From assembly GCA_963210315.1 (NCBI GenBank), contig OY723238.1, positions 2,480,001 through 2,544,000 of the forward strand: a stretch of 64,000 nt of DNA. Direction: 5' to 3'. This stretch comes from Rhynchopus euleeides. Lineage: Eukaryota; Euglenozoa; Diplonemea; Diplonemida; Diplonemidae. The notes under the pieces were generated by a model that saw only the letters and a list, made by a program, of their open reading frames with translations, was not told the DNA's origin and ran no database searches. This document shows positions 38,309 to 49,427 of this stretch, one piece after another (the stretch's first letter is position 1; every line of letters begins with the position of its first letter). The position numbers and the translations under genes are program-made.

Positions 38309-41300
38309 ATGGAGCCGGACCTCGAACCGCCCGAAGAAGATGTGTCGCGTGTCCTGAGCCCGGGGTCTGATGCTTCGTCTGACCAGGGGCTGGCTTCTCC
38401 GACGTCACCGCTCTCTGCGGATCCGAGGGTGTCGGGGAAGAGGAAGAAGAAGAAGTCGCGTTCGCCCCGAAGGGAGCGGCAGCAGCAGCGCAAGACGGGG
38501 GGTGATGCCACGGAGGACGCACCGCCTCCCTGCCCTTCCCCTGCTGCCCAGCAGCAGCAGCAGTCCGATGCACCAGATGCTGCTGCGGCGACCACTCCAC
38601 AGGATGAGATGCTTCCGTCTGCGGTGGCGCCAGCGCTGGTGTTTCTCTGCGCGCCGCCGTCGCCAGCTGCAGGGGATAATGTGCTCCTGCCACCGCGTGC
38701 CGACCGCAGCCCCGACCCGCAGCACCTCGGTGTGGGGCAGTGCGGTGGGGGGCGTTCGCAGGCGTCGGACCAGCCGGTGCCGCCGACCTCGCCGATTGAC
38801 TTCACGGCGGTGACGGGGGCGTCGTACCTCAGCGCGACCAGCAGTGACGGGGGGAGGCGCCCGCTGAGCGTTGCCATTCCGATGCAGGGTGAGGGGGACG
38901 TGTCGACGGCGGGGGCGGAGGGGACGGAGCAGCAGTCGATGGCCTCCAGCGCCGAAGGCGCGCAGACAGTCGCGCAGTCACCCGGGGGCACCGCAGCCAG
39001 GCTGAGCCCGAGGAGTGCTGCCGCGCCGGTCCCGCTGCGGCCGGCGGTGGCGCACCTCGCGCTGTTCTCCCCTGAGCAGCCCGCCCATGAGGTGAAGGAC
39101 GGGCCGGGTGGCGGAGGCAGCGGGGGTGTCGGCGGCGGCAGCGACAGCCCCCGCACCTCGAAGAGCGGGCGGAGCTCGAGGGACGGGCGGCAGGCGCATG
39201 CGTATGTCTCCGTGTCGACGCCGCGAGGCTCCGTGCGCAGCAGCAGCCGGTGGAGGTGCACGCCCCCCGGGCAGGGGCTGCTGCAGCAGAGGGGCGGTGC
39301 ACGCGGCATCGCCATCCAGGCTGCGGAGGCGGGGATGAGCCCGTCCCCCAAGAACCCGCCTGCCAGCTTCCTGGTGGGCAGGAACAAGAAGGAGCTGCTG
39401 ACGTGGTGGGAGCACTTCAAAATACTGCTGCGCGACACCCCGGCGGACCAGGCGGTGGGGGAGCTGGGGCGGAACTTCGACCTGGAGGAGAAGCGGAAGG
39501 TTGTCAACACGGCGACGTCCTTCTTTGCACTGCTGGCCATCGTCATCGCCATCGTGAACTACGACATGAAGCTTCTCGTGCTCGACGCGGCGCTGTCTGT
39601 CGTGACTATCCTACACATCCTGCTGCTCGTGAGGCTCTACCACATATGGTATCACAAGGAGAGGCTGCTGAAAAAGGATTTTCGCACACTCTACCCCTCG
39701 TTCACCGCTTCGCCGAGCTTTGCCTATCTGGTGCTGCACGGGCTGGCGGTGTTGATACACGCGCCCCCCTTTATTGCCGACTACGGACATGCGCGCCTCA
39801 TAAACCTGGTGGTGCTCTTCCGTGGGCTGGAGTGCCTGGTGGCCATCTCGCACTACACCCTGCTGGGTAGCGCCGGGTCGTCGCTGGTGGCGGCGCTGGC
39901 GGGGCAGCATGTTGGCCCCGTGTTTGTGTATAAGATGCTGCTGTTCAAGTACCCCGTGCTCACCATCATCGTCAGCAGCTTGTCTGGGTATGTCCCCAGC
40001 ACCGTGCAACCTTGTTGAAAATGTTATGAGAAACTGCCCGACACGATACAATGTCGCCCCAATATGGTGCCATGGACGCACATGGCTTCATTGGGGGAGC
40101 GTGGGACAGAAGCCAGGTTCCGAGGTTGGGTCTCTTGGGGCCAGGCGGGGGGGGGACGGGCCGGGTTCCCCCCTGCTGACCACGGAAGGCAGCCCGCCAT
40201 CCTCCCGGCCCATCTTCGGCAGAACAACGGGGGTTTGAACTTTTCCTCCCTTCCCGCGAAACCCTCCCCTCCCACCCACCCCCTCCCACCCCCTCCCACC
40301 CACCCCCTCCCACCCCACCCCCTCCCACCCACTGCAGGTTTCTCGCGCTCTCCGTGCTGGTGTGGTTTGTCGAGAATGCAGCCAACGACTGGAGCTTCGC
40401 CACCTCGATGTGGTACACCATTGTGACCTTCACCACCGTGGGCTACGGGGACACCGTCCCCGAGAGCGCTGTGGGGAAGCTGGCAGGCGTCATCTCAGCC
40501 ATCTTCGGCATCACCGCTTCTGCGGTGCTTGTCAGCGTGGTGCAGCACAAGCTCGCCCTGTCACGCGTGCAGAAGCAGATCATCATGTTCCTCTGCGAGG
40601 TGCAGCGCTCCCACAAGATCAAGGAGGTCTCCGCCACCATCATCGCACGCTCCCTGCAGTACAACCAGCTGCTGCGCCGCTGCGGGGCTTACATCCCTGA
40701 GCACCGCTCTGTCACGGGGTGGGTCTCCGTCAACTCACGCACCCGCATCCTCAACGGGCAATACCTGAAGCTTGTCGATGCTGCCCACAGGCTGAAGGGC
40801 CTGCGAGGCGGCGAGGAGGGGACTGCATGGGCGGACATCAGCGTGCTGGACGTCCTCCACGCCGACTCGTCTGACATCCTGGCACAGAACACCGTGCTGC
40901 AGTACCTCATGCGCCCTGCCGACGAGTCCCTCTCCAACCAGTTCCGACAGAACAAGTGGCACGCCTTCCGCTCGCGGAAGCAGTCTCAGAGTGAGGACCC
41001 CGCTGCCGCTAGCATGAACCTGGGGTCCACGGCGAAGGTGATGGCCAGCAGTGTCAACTCCAGTTCTCACCCGATGATGGGCACCGCTGCAGCGGTGGAC
41101 AGCGAGGTGCTGATGTATGGCCACGCGGGTGCGGGGAGTCATTCCACCCTCCCGGTGCAGCAGAGGGAGATGCCGTCCGTCTCGGAGTGCGACTTCGACG
41201 ACACATCCACGGTGTACTCTGTGGATACCGACGTGTCCTTCCGGAGCACCGGGATGCGCACCGCCGCATCCACCAAGGCCCTGGTGGACATGGTCCGCCT

Positions 41301-42166
41301 TGTTGTTCAGAACCAGCCGCCCGTCCCGCAGCCCCCGCCGCAGCGCGGCTCCCCCGGGGGCGTGCTCAGCAGCCCCCGCAACTCGCAGCATACGGGCGGG
41401 GGGTCGCCGCGCCGCAGCAACCTGCGTAGTATGTTGTGCTGTGCTGCCATGCGGGAAAAGGGGGGTGGGTGGGTGGTGTGCCTTCGGCATGTGTTGTTCT
41501 GGTGGCTCGCCTTTGTCCCGTCCACGCCCCGCACTTGCCTTCTTCACAGAGAATGGGTCGCTGCACTTCCCTGATGTGCGCAGCGACGAGGAGGAGGTGG
41601 GTGGTCCTGACGACCGCAGTGTTGCGCAGCGCCAGAGCACGCCGAGCATCGTGGGGCTCATGTCCGACCCAGCTGTGAGCGAATGTGCAGAGTCGTCACG
41701 CAAGCCGCCCGTTGTGCCGCGCTTCCGCACCGCGGCGCGTAAGGTTGTTGCCGCCCGACGAGTTGTGAGTCGGCTCGGGAGGGGGTCGCGTGTCCCGCTG
41801 TCCGCTCGCACCAGCACCAGCCGTGACAGCACAGACGCGATACACATGCTGCACGATCTGAAGTCGCAGTACAGCATAATCCTGCAGCACCAGGTATCGT
41901 TGAGATTGCATTTAGGCGCAACCGCACGAAGCGGGGCAGCGAAAGCTTTTAATCGGGGGCACGCCAGCAACCCCCACACCTTCGGACACCCCCCCTTGGT
42001 AAAGTCAGCACGGCGTGAAAGTCGCGCCGAGCAAACCGTATCCCCAATGCCCAACACACACGCCCCGCCACAGGAGGAGCAAGGGGCCATGCTACGCGAT
42101 GTGATGAAGATTCTGTCGCGCCTCGACCCCAAGCCTCCCTCCACACCGCCCTCTGACGGGTCGTAG
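38309..42166 (+). CDS. SK-type calcium-activated potassium channel subunit
   Basis: Exons are 38309-39987, 40338-41428, 41550-41893 and 42074-42166, with GTATGY-type donors (GTATCG for the third) and phases 2, 1, 0, giving 1068 residues. The N-terminal about 380 residues are low-complexity and polar. Membrane helices S1-S5 lie at about 398-575. The pore helix and filter TTVGYGD lie near residue 592 and S6 at about 608-632. Directly after S6, HKLALSRVQKQIIMFLCEVQ and KIKEVSATIIARSLQYNQLLRR match the calmodulin-binding region of KCNN (SK) channels, which open when calmodulin binds Ca2+. S4 has few Arg, which fits voltage independence. The last two exons add a helical, possibly coiled-coil tail (LKSQYSIILQHQ onward). 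The tail is much longer than in animal SK channels. Confidence 0.88.
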
Positions 42167-43028
42167 GAATCCCAGCAGTGCCGCGTTGCTTCGTCCTGCT
42201 GTGGTGCGCAGCTAAAGAGCCTCTCGGTGAGCGCCCTGCCCAGCTGCAAAGAAGCGGCAGTGCCCACACCTGGCAGTCACTGCTGTGTGGCCAATGCACC
42301 AGGGCAGGTGGTGATCTAGATACAGTTCTGCCCGAACACCAAATTAGTCGCAGTGATTTGGTTCGGCATCGAAGGGCCCAGAGGGCCTGTGTCAGGCACA
42401 GTCCGTTCAGTCTGTGGAACGACATCCGAGCCCCTGCGGTGTGCTGGTTATGTCGTAGAAATAGGGCAGCAGAATCTGCAACGCCTTTTTGTGGGGCCTG
42501 TTGGGGGGGGTGAGGTGGGGTCGGTATTCCTTTCGTTCGCTTGCCCAAGAAAAAAAGATGCCATGTCGCAGAGCAGCTTTCCCTGTGTGCCCTGTTGCGC
42601 ACCGGAGTCATAGTTTTCGGTGGAGGTCTGAGGGTGTGTCGGCAGTGGAGACAACATCAAGAGTACGGTGCTCGGTGTGGTCTCTACTGTGGATGTGTGG
42701 GGGTGGGGGGGGGGGGGCGGGTGGACACTTTCTCACAAGGCCCAGCAGCCTTGAGTCAGAAGTGTGTGCGCTCGGCGAATCGGAGTTACGTATCTGTCTT
42801 CTACATCTGGAGTTTATTTTAGCGCACCTCGGTGCGGGCGGGAAGTGTCACAAGTCCTTTGTTCGTGCCCTTGTGAAGCTCATCTCAGTCACCATACCCG
42901 CCCTTCAGCAGGTGAACCCGTGTATGGGTGTAGGGAGAGTCGGCACAAGAAGGAAACCGGAATCAACAGTGCAGAATGATTGCAGTGGCATCTTTCGTTG
43001 TCTTCTTTCACGCGCCCGGTTTATTGAT
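42167..43028. other. Intergenic region after the channel gene
   Basis: No gene seen. There is a G run at about 42703-42717. At 42823-42929 two hairpins (CGCACCTCGGTGCG, and one with loop CCTTCAGCAGG) match the order and spacing of the YR element A repeats; this is probably an old A-repeat remnant. Confidence 0.5.
42823..42935 (+). repeat. Old YR-element A-repeat remnant
   Basis: The hairpin CGCACCTCGGTGCG is followed about 60 bp later by a stem with arms CCATACCCG and TGTATGGGT and the loop CCTTCAGCAGG. The same pair of hairpins in the same order is in the A1 repeat of YR element 2. No coding part remains. It is a fossil, clearly older than the two intact elements. Confidence 0.55.
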
Positions 43029-44231
43029 ATGGGACCGTCTATAAACCCCCCCCCCCCCCCCCAAAACCGACTTTTTAGCCATTTTTTCAGGTTTTTCTGA
43101 AAATTCGAGCATCTGCCTCACGAAACCCCCGGGATATGATATCGGGGACACATGGGGGGTGTTCGTGGGGGGTTCTCGGGGCCCTGCGAGGCCAAAGTTC
43201 AGATTTCTGTGCAATTTTCCTTCATTTTCAGAGGGTTGGGAAATGCGCAAAAAATCGCCCCTGCAGAGGTGCAGCCGATGTGGCACCTCTTGCTGCACTT
43301 CCAGGGCCCGGAGTTGCTCGGAATTGCCTTCTCCCTGTCCAGTCGTTGCTTTTTTGAAACAGCACGCCCTCCGGGAAGTGAAATCCCCCAAGGCGATCGT
43401 CATTTGTGATGGACACCCGGTCTCCCAAGTGGCGTTTGTTTGAAGAAGCTGGGCAGCTGGATGTCTCTTCATGGTTGTATGACTTGCGAGAAAGGTGCCG
43501 ATGTGGCACTCAAATCGTGAAGTTTTCGAGTCATTGATCCAAGACTACGTATGTGTGTGTCACGACTCTTTCGGTTTGTTGAGTTGCTTGGCTAGTAGTG
43601 ATTGGCTAGTGCCCTGCCGAAACTGCATGGAGCCGAGAAACACGCCTCCCTCCGACTTGGCAGCGACTCCCTGCTGCACACGATTGTGTCCCTTCTGCAC
43701 TCCTTCTTCTTGGGAAGAGAAGACGCACCAGCATCAGAAGCTTTCCTGAGCTAGCTTCATGATAACCCTCTCTTCTCCTGTGGCCATTAATCGCCACGAC
43801 GAGCGTAGTAGCCTGTATGAGGCACCACAGGGAGAGGTTTCTCTTGTTGATTTTCGCAGCAACTGATCAGGGCAAGAGTACCCGGCAGTCCCCCAAGCAC
43901 AGCAAGTCGAGATGATCCCACAGGATGCAACGAAGAGTCGTGCAGCCCAAAAACGCAGTGCTAGTTGTGCCAATCTGTGTGACAGGCTGTTTGTGGTGTA
44001 CTGAGCAAACCGTTTCCCGGCCTTCATTTCACCCAAAAATACCACAACGATGTGCAGTTTTCACGTCCTCTCTGTGTCTCCAACCCCCACCAAGCACCGA
44101 AAAACTGTTTTCGGGTGTTTGTTGGGGGCCCAGTTGAGGACAGTGGCCGAAATTTGTGGAAAAACCTGAAAAAATGGCTAAAAAGTCGGTTTTGGGGGGG
44201 GGGGGGTTTATAGACGAGGCCATATTTTCCA
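43029..44231. mobile_element. 1.2-kb foldback DNA element
   Basis: The ends are inverted repeats of about 75 bp: left CGTCTATAAACC, a C run, then AAAACCGACTTTTTAGCC; the right end is the exact inverse with a G run. The inner arms stay similar to GGTTTTTC. The interior shows no frame with coding character. Target duplication and superfamily are not clear. The homopolymer inside each terminus differs in length between the two ends. Confidence 0.72.
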
Positions 44232-44268
44232 TACAACTGTCCCCTCCCCTCCCCTCCCCCAGCAGGGC

Positions 44269-44370
44269 TGCTTTTTACTGCAGGGCTCCTGCCAGTGTCA
44301 AAAAGATAGGAGGCAACGCTTGGGCAACAAATTCAACCTCCTCATCAGGCTGCGGAGTTGCTTTTGTTTT
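44269..44370 (+). repeat. Repeat with TCATCAGG hairpin, copy 1
   Basis: About 100 bp matches 45206-45310 at roughly 90 percent, including AGTGTCAAAAAGATAGNAGG and the stem-loop CAACCTCCTCATCAGGCTGC followed by GGAGTTG. A third, more diverged copy is at 44955-45045. The hairpin resembles the YR A-repeat hairpin. Confidence 0.65.
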
Positions 44371-44954
44371 GCCCGGATTTGGCGCACAAACAAATCCCGC
44401 AAAACAAAAATATCACGAAAGGGGTGGGGGTGGGTGGAGAGAGAGAGTTGCTCCGCCTCAACGCGTAGGTGTTGTACGGAGGTGTGATCCGTTCGCTACA
44501 ACACTCGGCACAGCCTCTCAGTGCCATCCCCAAATACCCCACCCCCCCCTCCCCCAAACCGCTTGCTTTCTCTGATTTGCTGTGTAACCCTCCCCCCTCC
44601 CAGCCCACCCAAACTCAACCCACCAGAAGCTTGAAAAAAAATGCTCTTTATTGTTCGAATGGTTCTGTGGTGACTTGTCGATCCGCCCCCCCCCCCCCCC
44701 CCATTTTTTGGGTGATGCTCAAAGTAATGTCAAATCACAACAATACGAAACATGTGTGTTGGTTGGGGCCAGTCAGGCCAGTTGGAAAATTTGAGAAGTT
44801 CGCAACTTGTTTTACGGTGTGAGCTGGAAGAGGTGAAGTGGAAGGTGGGATGTACATGTGGTGTGTGGGTGTCTAACAGCACACTGGTTGAGAAGTGACA
44901 CATGTTTGACACACACACTGTGCCACAGAGCCGACTGCCCCCAGTCGTATTACT

Positions 44955-45045
44955 GTACTGCAACAGGGCCCCTGTCGGTGGCAGCGCTTTGGGCAACGTT
45001 AGACAACCTCCTCACGGGGTGCGGGGCTGCTTTTTTGTTTTGTTA
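44955..45045 (+). repeat. Repeat with TCATCAGG-type hairpin, copy 3 (diverged)
   Basis: CAACAGGGCCCCTGTCGGTG, GCGCTTTGGGCAACG and a stem ACAACCTCC/GGGGCTG align with 44269-44370 and 45206-45310. The loop is changed. Fossil remnant, no coding content. Confidence 0.45.
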
Positions 45046-45099
45046 GTTCGGCGTAGCCAACTGGGGAAACTTTCTGTGCCTTTAGCCGGACCGTGCGGC

Positions 45100-45145
45100 C
45101 CCACTCACACCACTTCATCAGACCGGGGAGTGGTGTACACAAAGA
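45100..45145 (+). repeat. Solo TTCATCAG hairpin
   Basis: Stem arms CACACCACT and AGTGGTGT enclose a loop with TCATCAGACC. The stem is almost the same as that of YR element 2 (ACACCAC/GTGGTGT) although the flanks differ. Probably an A-repeat remnant of another YR lineage. Confidence 0.55.
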
Positions 45146-45205
45146 GTGGGGTCTGCGTTCCAACAAAACAACTTTCGGCAGTAATTGGTTTGCTGTCTCG
45201 TTTTT

Positions 45206-45310
45206 TACCACGACAGGTCTCCTGTCAGTGTCAAAAAGATAGTAGGCAGCGCTTGGGCAACAAATACAACCTCCTCATCAGGCTGCGGAGTTGCTTTTGT
45301 TTTCGAGCAG
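45206..45310 (+). repeat. Repeat with TCATCAGG hairpin, copy 2
   Basis: Partner of 44269-44370 in the same orientation, 937 bp downstream. It keeps the hairpin CAACCTCCTCATCAGGCTGC with arm GGAGTTG and the following GCTTTTGTTTT. Confidence 0.65.
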
Positions 45311-45583
45311 CAACACGGCCTGTACAAAAAATCGTTCGAAGAATCGTTCAACACTGTCATCCGCCAAACATCGGAAGGGCATGCATGCCAAGCTGTTTTT
45401 CTCCTGAATTCCGCCGCAAGTTCTACCCCTCGGTGTGATCAGGCGCATGGTCCCCCCCAGCTCTGCACTGCTGCCTTCACCCCTTGTGTGTCAACCTGTG
45501 TCAGCTGTGGCACCCTCTACGCTTAGGGCGCTCACCTTTCCGTTACACTTCGAGTGAAGGCCCCACCGATCATGTTTTTTTTT

Positions 45584-45680
45584 AAGCACACTCGTGTGAG
45601 CGGAAAGCGCCCCACCACAGCTGCAACCAAACGTGCTCTATACACTAACCCCACCCTTCATCAGGCTCAGGGTGTGATCA
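45584..45680 (+). repeat. Old YR-element A-repeat remnant with both hairpins
   Basis: AAGCACACTCGTGTGAG is followed after about 55 bp by ACCCCACCCTTCATCAGG and CTCAGGGTGTG. Order and loops match the YR element 2 A repeat (AAGCACCTTCGGTGC, then TTCATCAGG). Fossil; no coding parts remain nearby. Confidence 0.55.
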
Positions 45681-46166
45681 GTTCAGGGTTTTGTGTGTAG
45701 AAGCGTCAACGCAACAAACAAAAGGAAATTCATCAGAGCGGTTGTAGCTGTGAAGTGATAGGGCGCTTTATCCAGGGATGACTGTGTGTGAGCTCTGAGA
45801 TCTTGTCCGGATTCATACACCTTCGAGCAGAGCAGCGTGGACCTGCCTCGTGGGCGGCAGGTGCGGCTCCCTTATGAGTCACGTGTCGCCGAGCCCTGTG
45901 CATTTGTGACAAGATGCTTCATTCTTTTCTGAGGGCATCTATTTGCCAGCGGTTGCCAGGACCCTTTGTGGATGAGGAGAGAACGTTCGGTGGCTCGCAC
46001 TTTGGGCATTCGGTGGTTCTGCCCAAGCTCCCATGTCTCGCCTCTCTACTCTATCGGGGCTCCCCGCGGGCTGAGGTCAGGCTGGCGACCCAGGTTTTCA
46101 GGGTGACACCAGGATTTCCTCGAAATTTTGGGTGACCCCCACCCTGGTCGGGGGGGGGGGGGGGGG
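45681..46166. other. Intergenic, no gene seen
   Basis: About 490 bp of unique sequence ending in a G run of about 16 immediately before the MITE at 46169. No frame with coding character. Confidence 0.5.
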
Positions 46167-46168
46167 TA

Positions 46169-47316
46169 GGGGGGGTCAAATGCCACCCTTTTACGTGGAC
46201 AAACACGATTTTTCAAAAAACCGGCGCAGAGGCCCCAAAGCCCCCGTAAACCCTCCAAACCCCCCCAGATCGGTCCGGAAACCCATCGAACCCCACTTTT
46301 CCACCATTCCGGGCACCTCAGGTGCCCGAATTGGGGTACCTAAATTTTGTGCCACCGTTTGGTACCGGACAGTGCCACTGTGTGGGAGGTTGGAAAAGAA
46401 AATGCCCCAACACACCACATCTGAGGGTTGCAATGCATGTTGCTTGCCAACCACGTCATCCGGTGGGTGTCAGGCGCTATGTAGGTGGCATTAGCCAGGT
46501 CTTCGATGAGTTCTGGCTTGTATATGTACCTCCCTGCCACCATGCACCGGGAGGCTGCCTGTAGGTACGGAACAAGTCCAGATGGTCGTGTGATTCCTGT
46601 GCAGCAGTGCTCCACAACCGGGATGTGTTGACAACGACTGTTGCAACACGAGCTGTACATTCCGGGAACACACGAAGTGCGCTGTCGTGGTACCCATTGT
46701 GCCAGAATTGGTAGTTGCTGCGGTCTACTTTGCCTGGCCCAAGAGCACTGGTACTGAACGGTGCAATATGCGTGGCGAGGTGAATGCAACGGAAGGGCGC
46801 AAAGTCAATACAGCTCTCGGATGGCGGGTGGTGGTGCCACTAGTGTGTGACGTTCACTCGAGGATACAACGCATCACAATGAATCAGCAACCGTGGACCG
46901 AGTACAATACGCTCTCTGTGGCTGGTGTGGGGGACAAAGGCAGTGCCTGTGCCGCAGGCAGGGAGGTACATATACAAGCCAGAACACATCGAAGACCTGG
47001 CTCATGCCACCTACATAGCGCCTGACACCCACCGGATGACGTGGTTGGCAAGCAACATGCATTGCAACCCTCAGATGTGGTGTGTTGGGGCATTTTCTTT
47101 TCCAACCTCCCACACAGTGGCACTGTCCGGTACCAAACGGTGGCACAAAATTTAGGTACCCCAATTCGGGCACCTGAGGTGCCCGGAATGGTGGAAAAGT
47201 GGGGTTCGATGGGTTTCCGGACCGATCTGGGGGGGTTTGGAGGGTTTACGGGGGCTTTGGGGCCTCTGCGCCGGTTTTTTGAAAAATCGTGTTTGTCACC
47301 CCCATTTGACCCCCCC
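46169..47316 (+). mobile_element. Long-TIR foldback MITE, family E, copy 1
   Basis: This 1148-bp element has termini GGGGGGGTCAAATG and its exact inverse and terminal inverted repeats of about 360-378 bp (to 46544 on the left and from 46960 on the right), so the element can fold on itself almost completely. A TA flanks each end (46167-46168, 47317-47318), inside G tracts. The non-repeated centre is about 415 bp. The copy at 51586-52733 is the reverse complement and nearly identical. No transposase is present. Confidence 0.85.
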
Positions 47317-47334
47317 TAGGGGGGGGGGGGGGTA

Positions 47335-48480
47335 GGGGGGGTCAAATGGGGGGAACAAACACGATTTTTCAAAAAACCGGCGCAGAGGCCCCAAACCCCC
47401 CGTAAACCCTCCAAACCCCCCCAGATCGGTCCGGAAACCCATCGAACCCCACTTTTCCACCATTCCGGGCACCTCAGGTGCCCGAATTGGGGTACCTAAA
47501 TTTTGTGCCACCGTTTGGTACTGTACAGTGCCACTGTGTGAGAGGTTGGAAAAGAATACGCTCCAGTACCCCACATCTGAGGGTTACAATGTGGGGTACT
47601 TGCCAACCGTGTCATCCGGGGGGTGTCGGGCGCTATGTAGGTGGCATCAGCCAGGTCTTCGATGCGTTCTGGCTTGGATACGTGCCTCCCTGCCACCATG
47701 CACAGGGAGGCTGCCTGTAGGTAGGAAACAAGTGCGGATGGTCGTCTGATTCCTGTGCAGCAGTGCTCCACAACCGGGATGTGTTGACAACGGCTGTTGC
47801 AACGCGAGCTGTACATTCCGGAAACACACGAAGTGCGCTGTCGTGGTGCCCATTGTGCCAGAGTTGGTAGTTGCTGTGGTCTGCTTTGCCTGGCCCAAGA
47901 GCACGGTACTGAACGGTGCAAAATGCGTGGCGAGATGAATGCAACGGAAGCGCGCAAAGTCGATACAGCTCTCCGATAATGGGTGGTGGTGCCAGTAGTG
48001 TGTGACGTTCACTCGAGGATACAACGCATCACAATGAAGTAGAAACCGTGGACCGAGTACAATAAGCTCTCTGTGGCTGGTGTGGGGGACAAAGGCAGTG
48101 CCTGTGCCGCAGGCAGGGAAGTACATACACAAGCCAGAACGCATCGAAGACCTGGCTGATGCCACCTATATAGCGCCCGACACCCCCCGGATGACACGGT
48201 TGGCAAGTACCCCACATTGTAACCCCAGATGTGGGGTGTTGGGGCATTTTCTTTTCCAACCTCCCACACAGTGGCGCTGTACGGTACCAAACGGTGGCAC
48301 AAAATTTAGGTACCCCAATTCGGGCACCTGAGGTGCCCGGAATGGTGGAAAAGTGGGGTTCGATGGGTTTCCGGACCGATCTGGGGGGGTTTGGAGGGTT
48401 TACGGGGGGTTTGGGGCCTCTGCGCCGGTTTTTTGAAAAATCGTGTTTGTTCCCATAAAAGGGGGGCATTTGACCCCCCC
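47335..48480 (+). mobile_element. Long-TIR foldback MITE, family E, copy 2
   Basis: This 1146-bp element is the same family as 46169-47316 and lies head to tail with it, separated by TA, a run of G and TA. The terminal inverted repeats are about 365 bp. It differs from copy 1 by scattered substitutions and in the short stretch between TCAAATG and ACAAACACGA. Its right-hand TA (48481-48482) is shared with the next element. Confidence 0.85.
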
Positions 48481-48482
48481 TA

Positions 48483-49422
48483 GGGCAGTGATTAAATAAA
48501 CGTTGAAAACGTTTAGCGTTTATAAACGTTTAACGTTTCTCAAAATTCTGAGCGGAAATAAACGTTCAGATAAACGCTTAATAAACGTTTCCTGCAGGCT
48601 CTGCCACTGAGTCACTTTACATCATAATATATCATGGCCAGCACACCACACCCCAAATTCCAGGGCGGGGGGTCACCGCTGCGGTGAGAACAGCAAGATG
48701 TCGAAGCGCAGGGTCGAAAACATCGGCGCTATTTCTGGCCACTTCTTGTACCCGTGCCTGCTGTACCAGGTGCCTGTTCCAGGCCTGCTGTACCAGGTGC
48801 CTCCCATCAGAGGAGGCATCTGAGAGACTCTCGTATGGCGTCCCTGTGCCACATGCTCACAGGTGAGGCACCACACCCGAGGACGCGCTCCCTGGCAACG
48901 GATGCGCCGTGCCACAGGCCCAGCTGCCGTAAGCTCCCAAGAACAGCGTCAAATGGGACACGAACTGTACCATACTTCTCCCACAACTGTTCCTGGCGCG
49001 ATTACCTCATATTGGCTTGCCTTTTGGCCTCTGGAGGGCACCGAGAAGCTGTTATGTTTCAGAACAATCAACGACAACAGTTCTTCTGTGCATCTGGCAG
49101 GTTGAGGTGTGCTTGCTCTGCTTGATGTGTCCTGTGGTGTGCAGCCCAGGTACAAGTTCTGTCCCAAAAAATTTGGTTGCTAAAAACGGCATCGTCGGGG
49201 GCATACCACCCCCTGTGAGTGGGCGGAATTGAGTTTCCGGAGCATATTGGGCACTTTCTGCCACCAGAATCGTGTGGGAGTGTGTGAGGTCAGGTTATGT
49301 GGGTGGGGTGTGGGCACAAGCTGCTTCGCTAAATAAACGCTAAACGTTTAGCGTTTATAAACGTTTAACGTTTATTTAAAAACGGTTTCTGAAATAAACG
49401 TCGTTTATTGGGTTCACTGCCC
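48483..49422 (+). mobile_element. MITE with GGGCAGTG termini and AAACGTTT arrays, copy 1
   Basis: This 940-bp element runs from GGGCAGTGATTAAATAAACG to GTTTATTGGGTTCACTGCCC. Both ends hold dense AAACGTTT/AAACGCT-type palindromes (about 48500-48590 and 49330-49410). A TA flanks each side; alternatively CCCTAGGG is an 8-bp target duplication around CAGTG...CACTG, which would suit a hAT element. The interior is unique to this family and has no clear frame. Confidence 0.82.
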
Positions 49423-49427
49423 TAGGG

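Noticed and set aside
38044-39552. 502-codon minus-strand frame opposite the channel N-terminus
   Set aside because: The plus strand continues into clear channel helices; the minus frame is Ser/Pro-rich without domains.
46340-48165. Several 100-170-codon frames inside the family E MITEs
   Set aside because: They read through inverted arms, appear on both strands and differ between copies; no coding signature.
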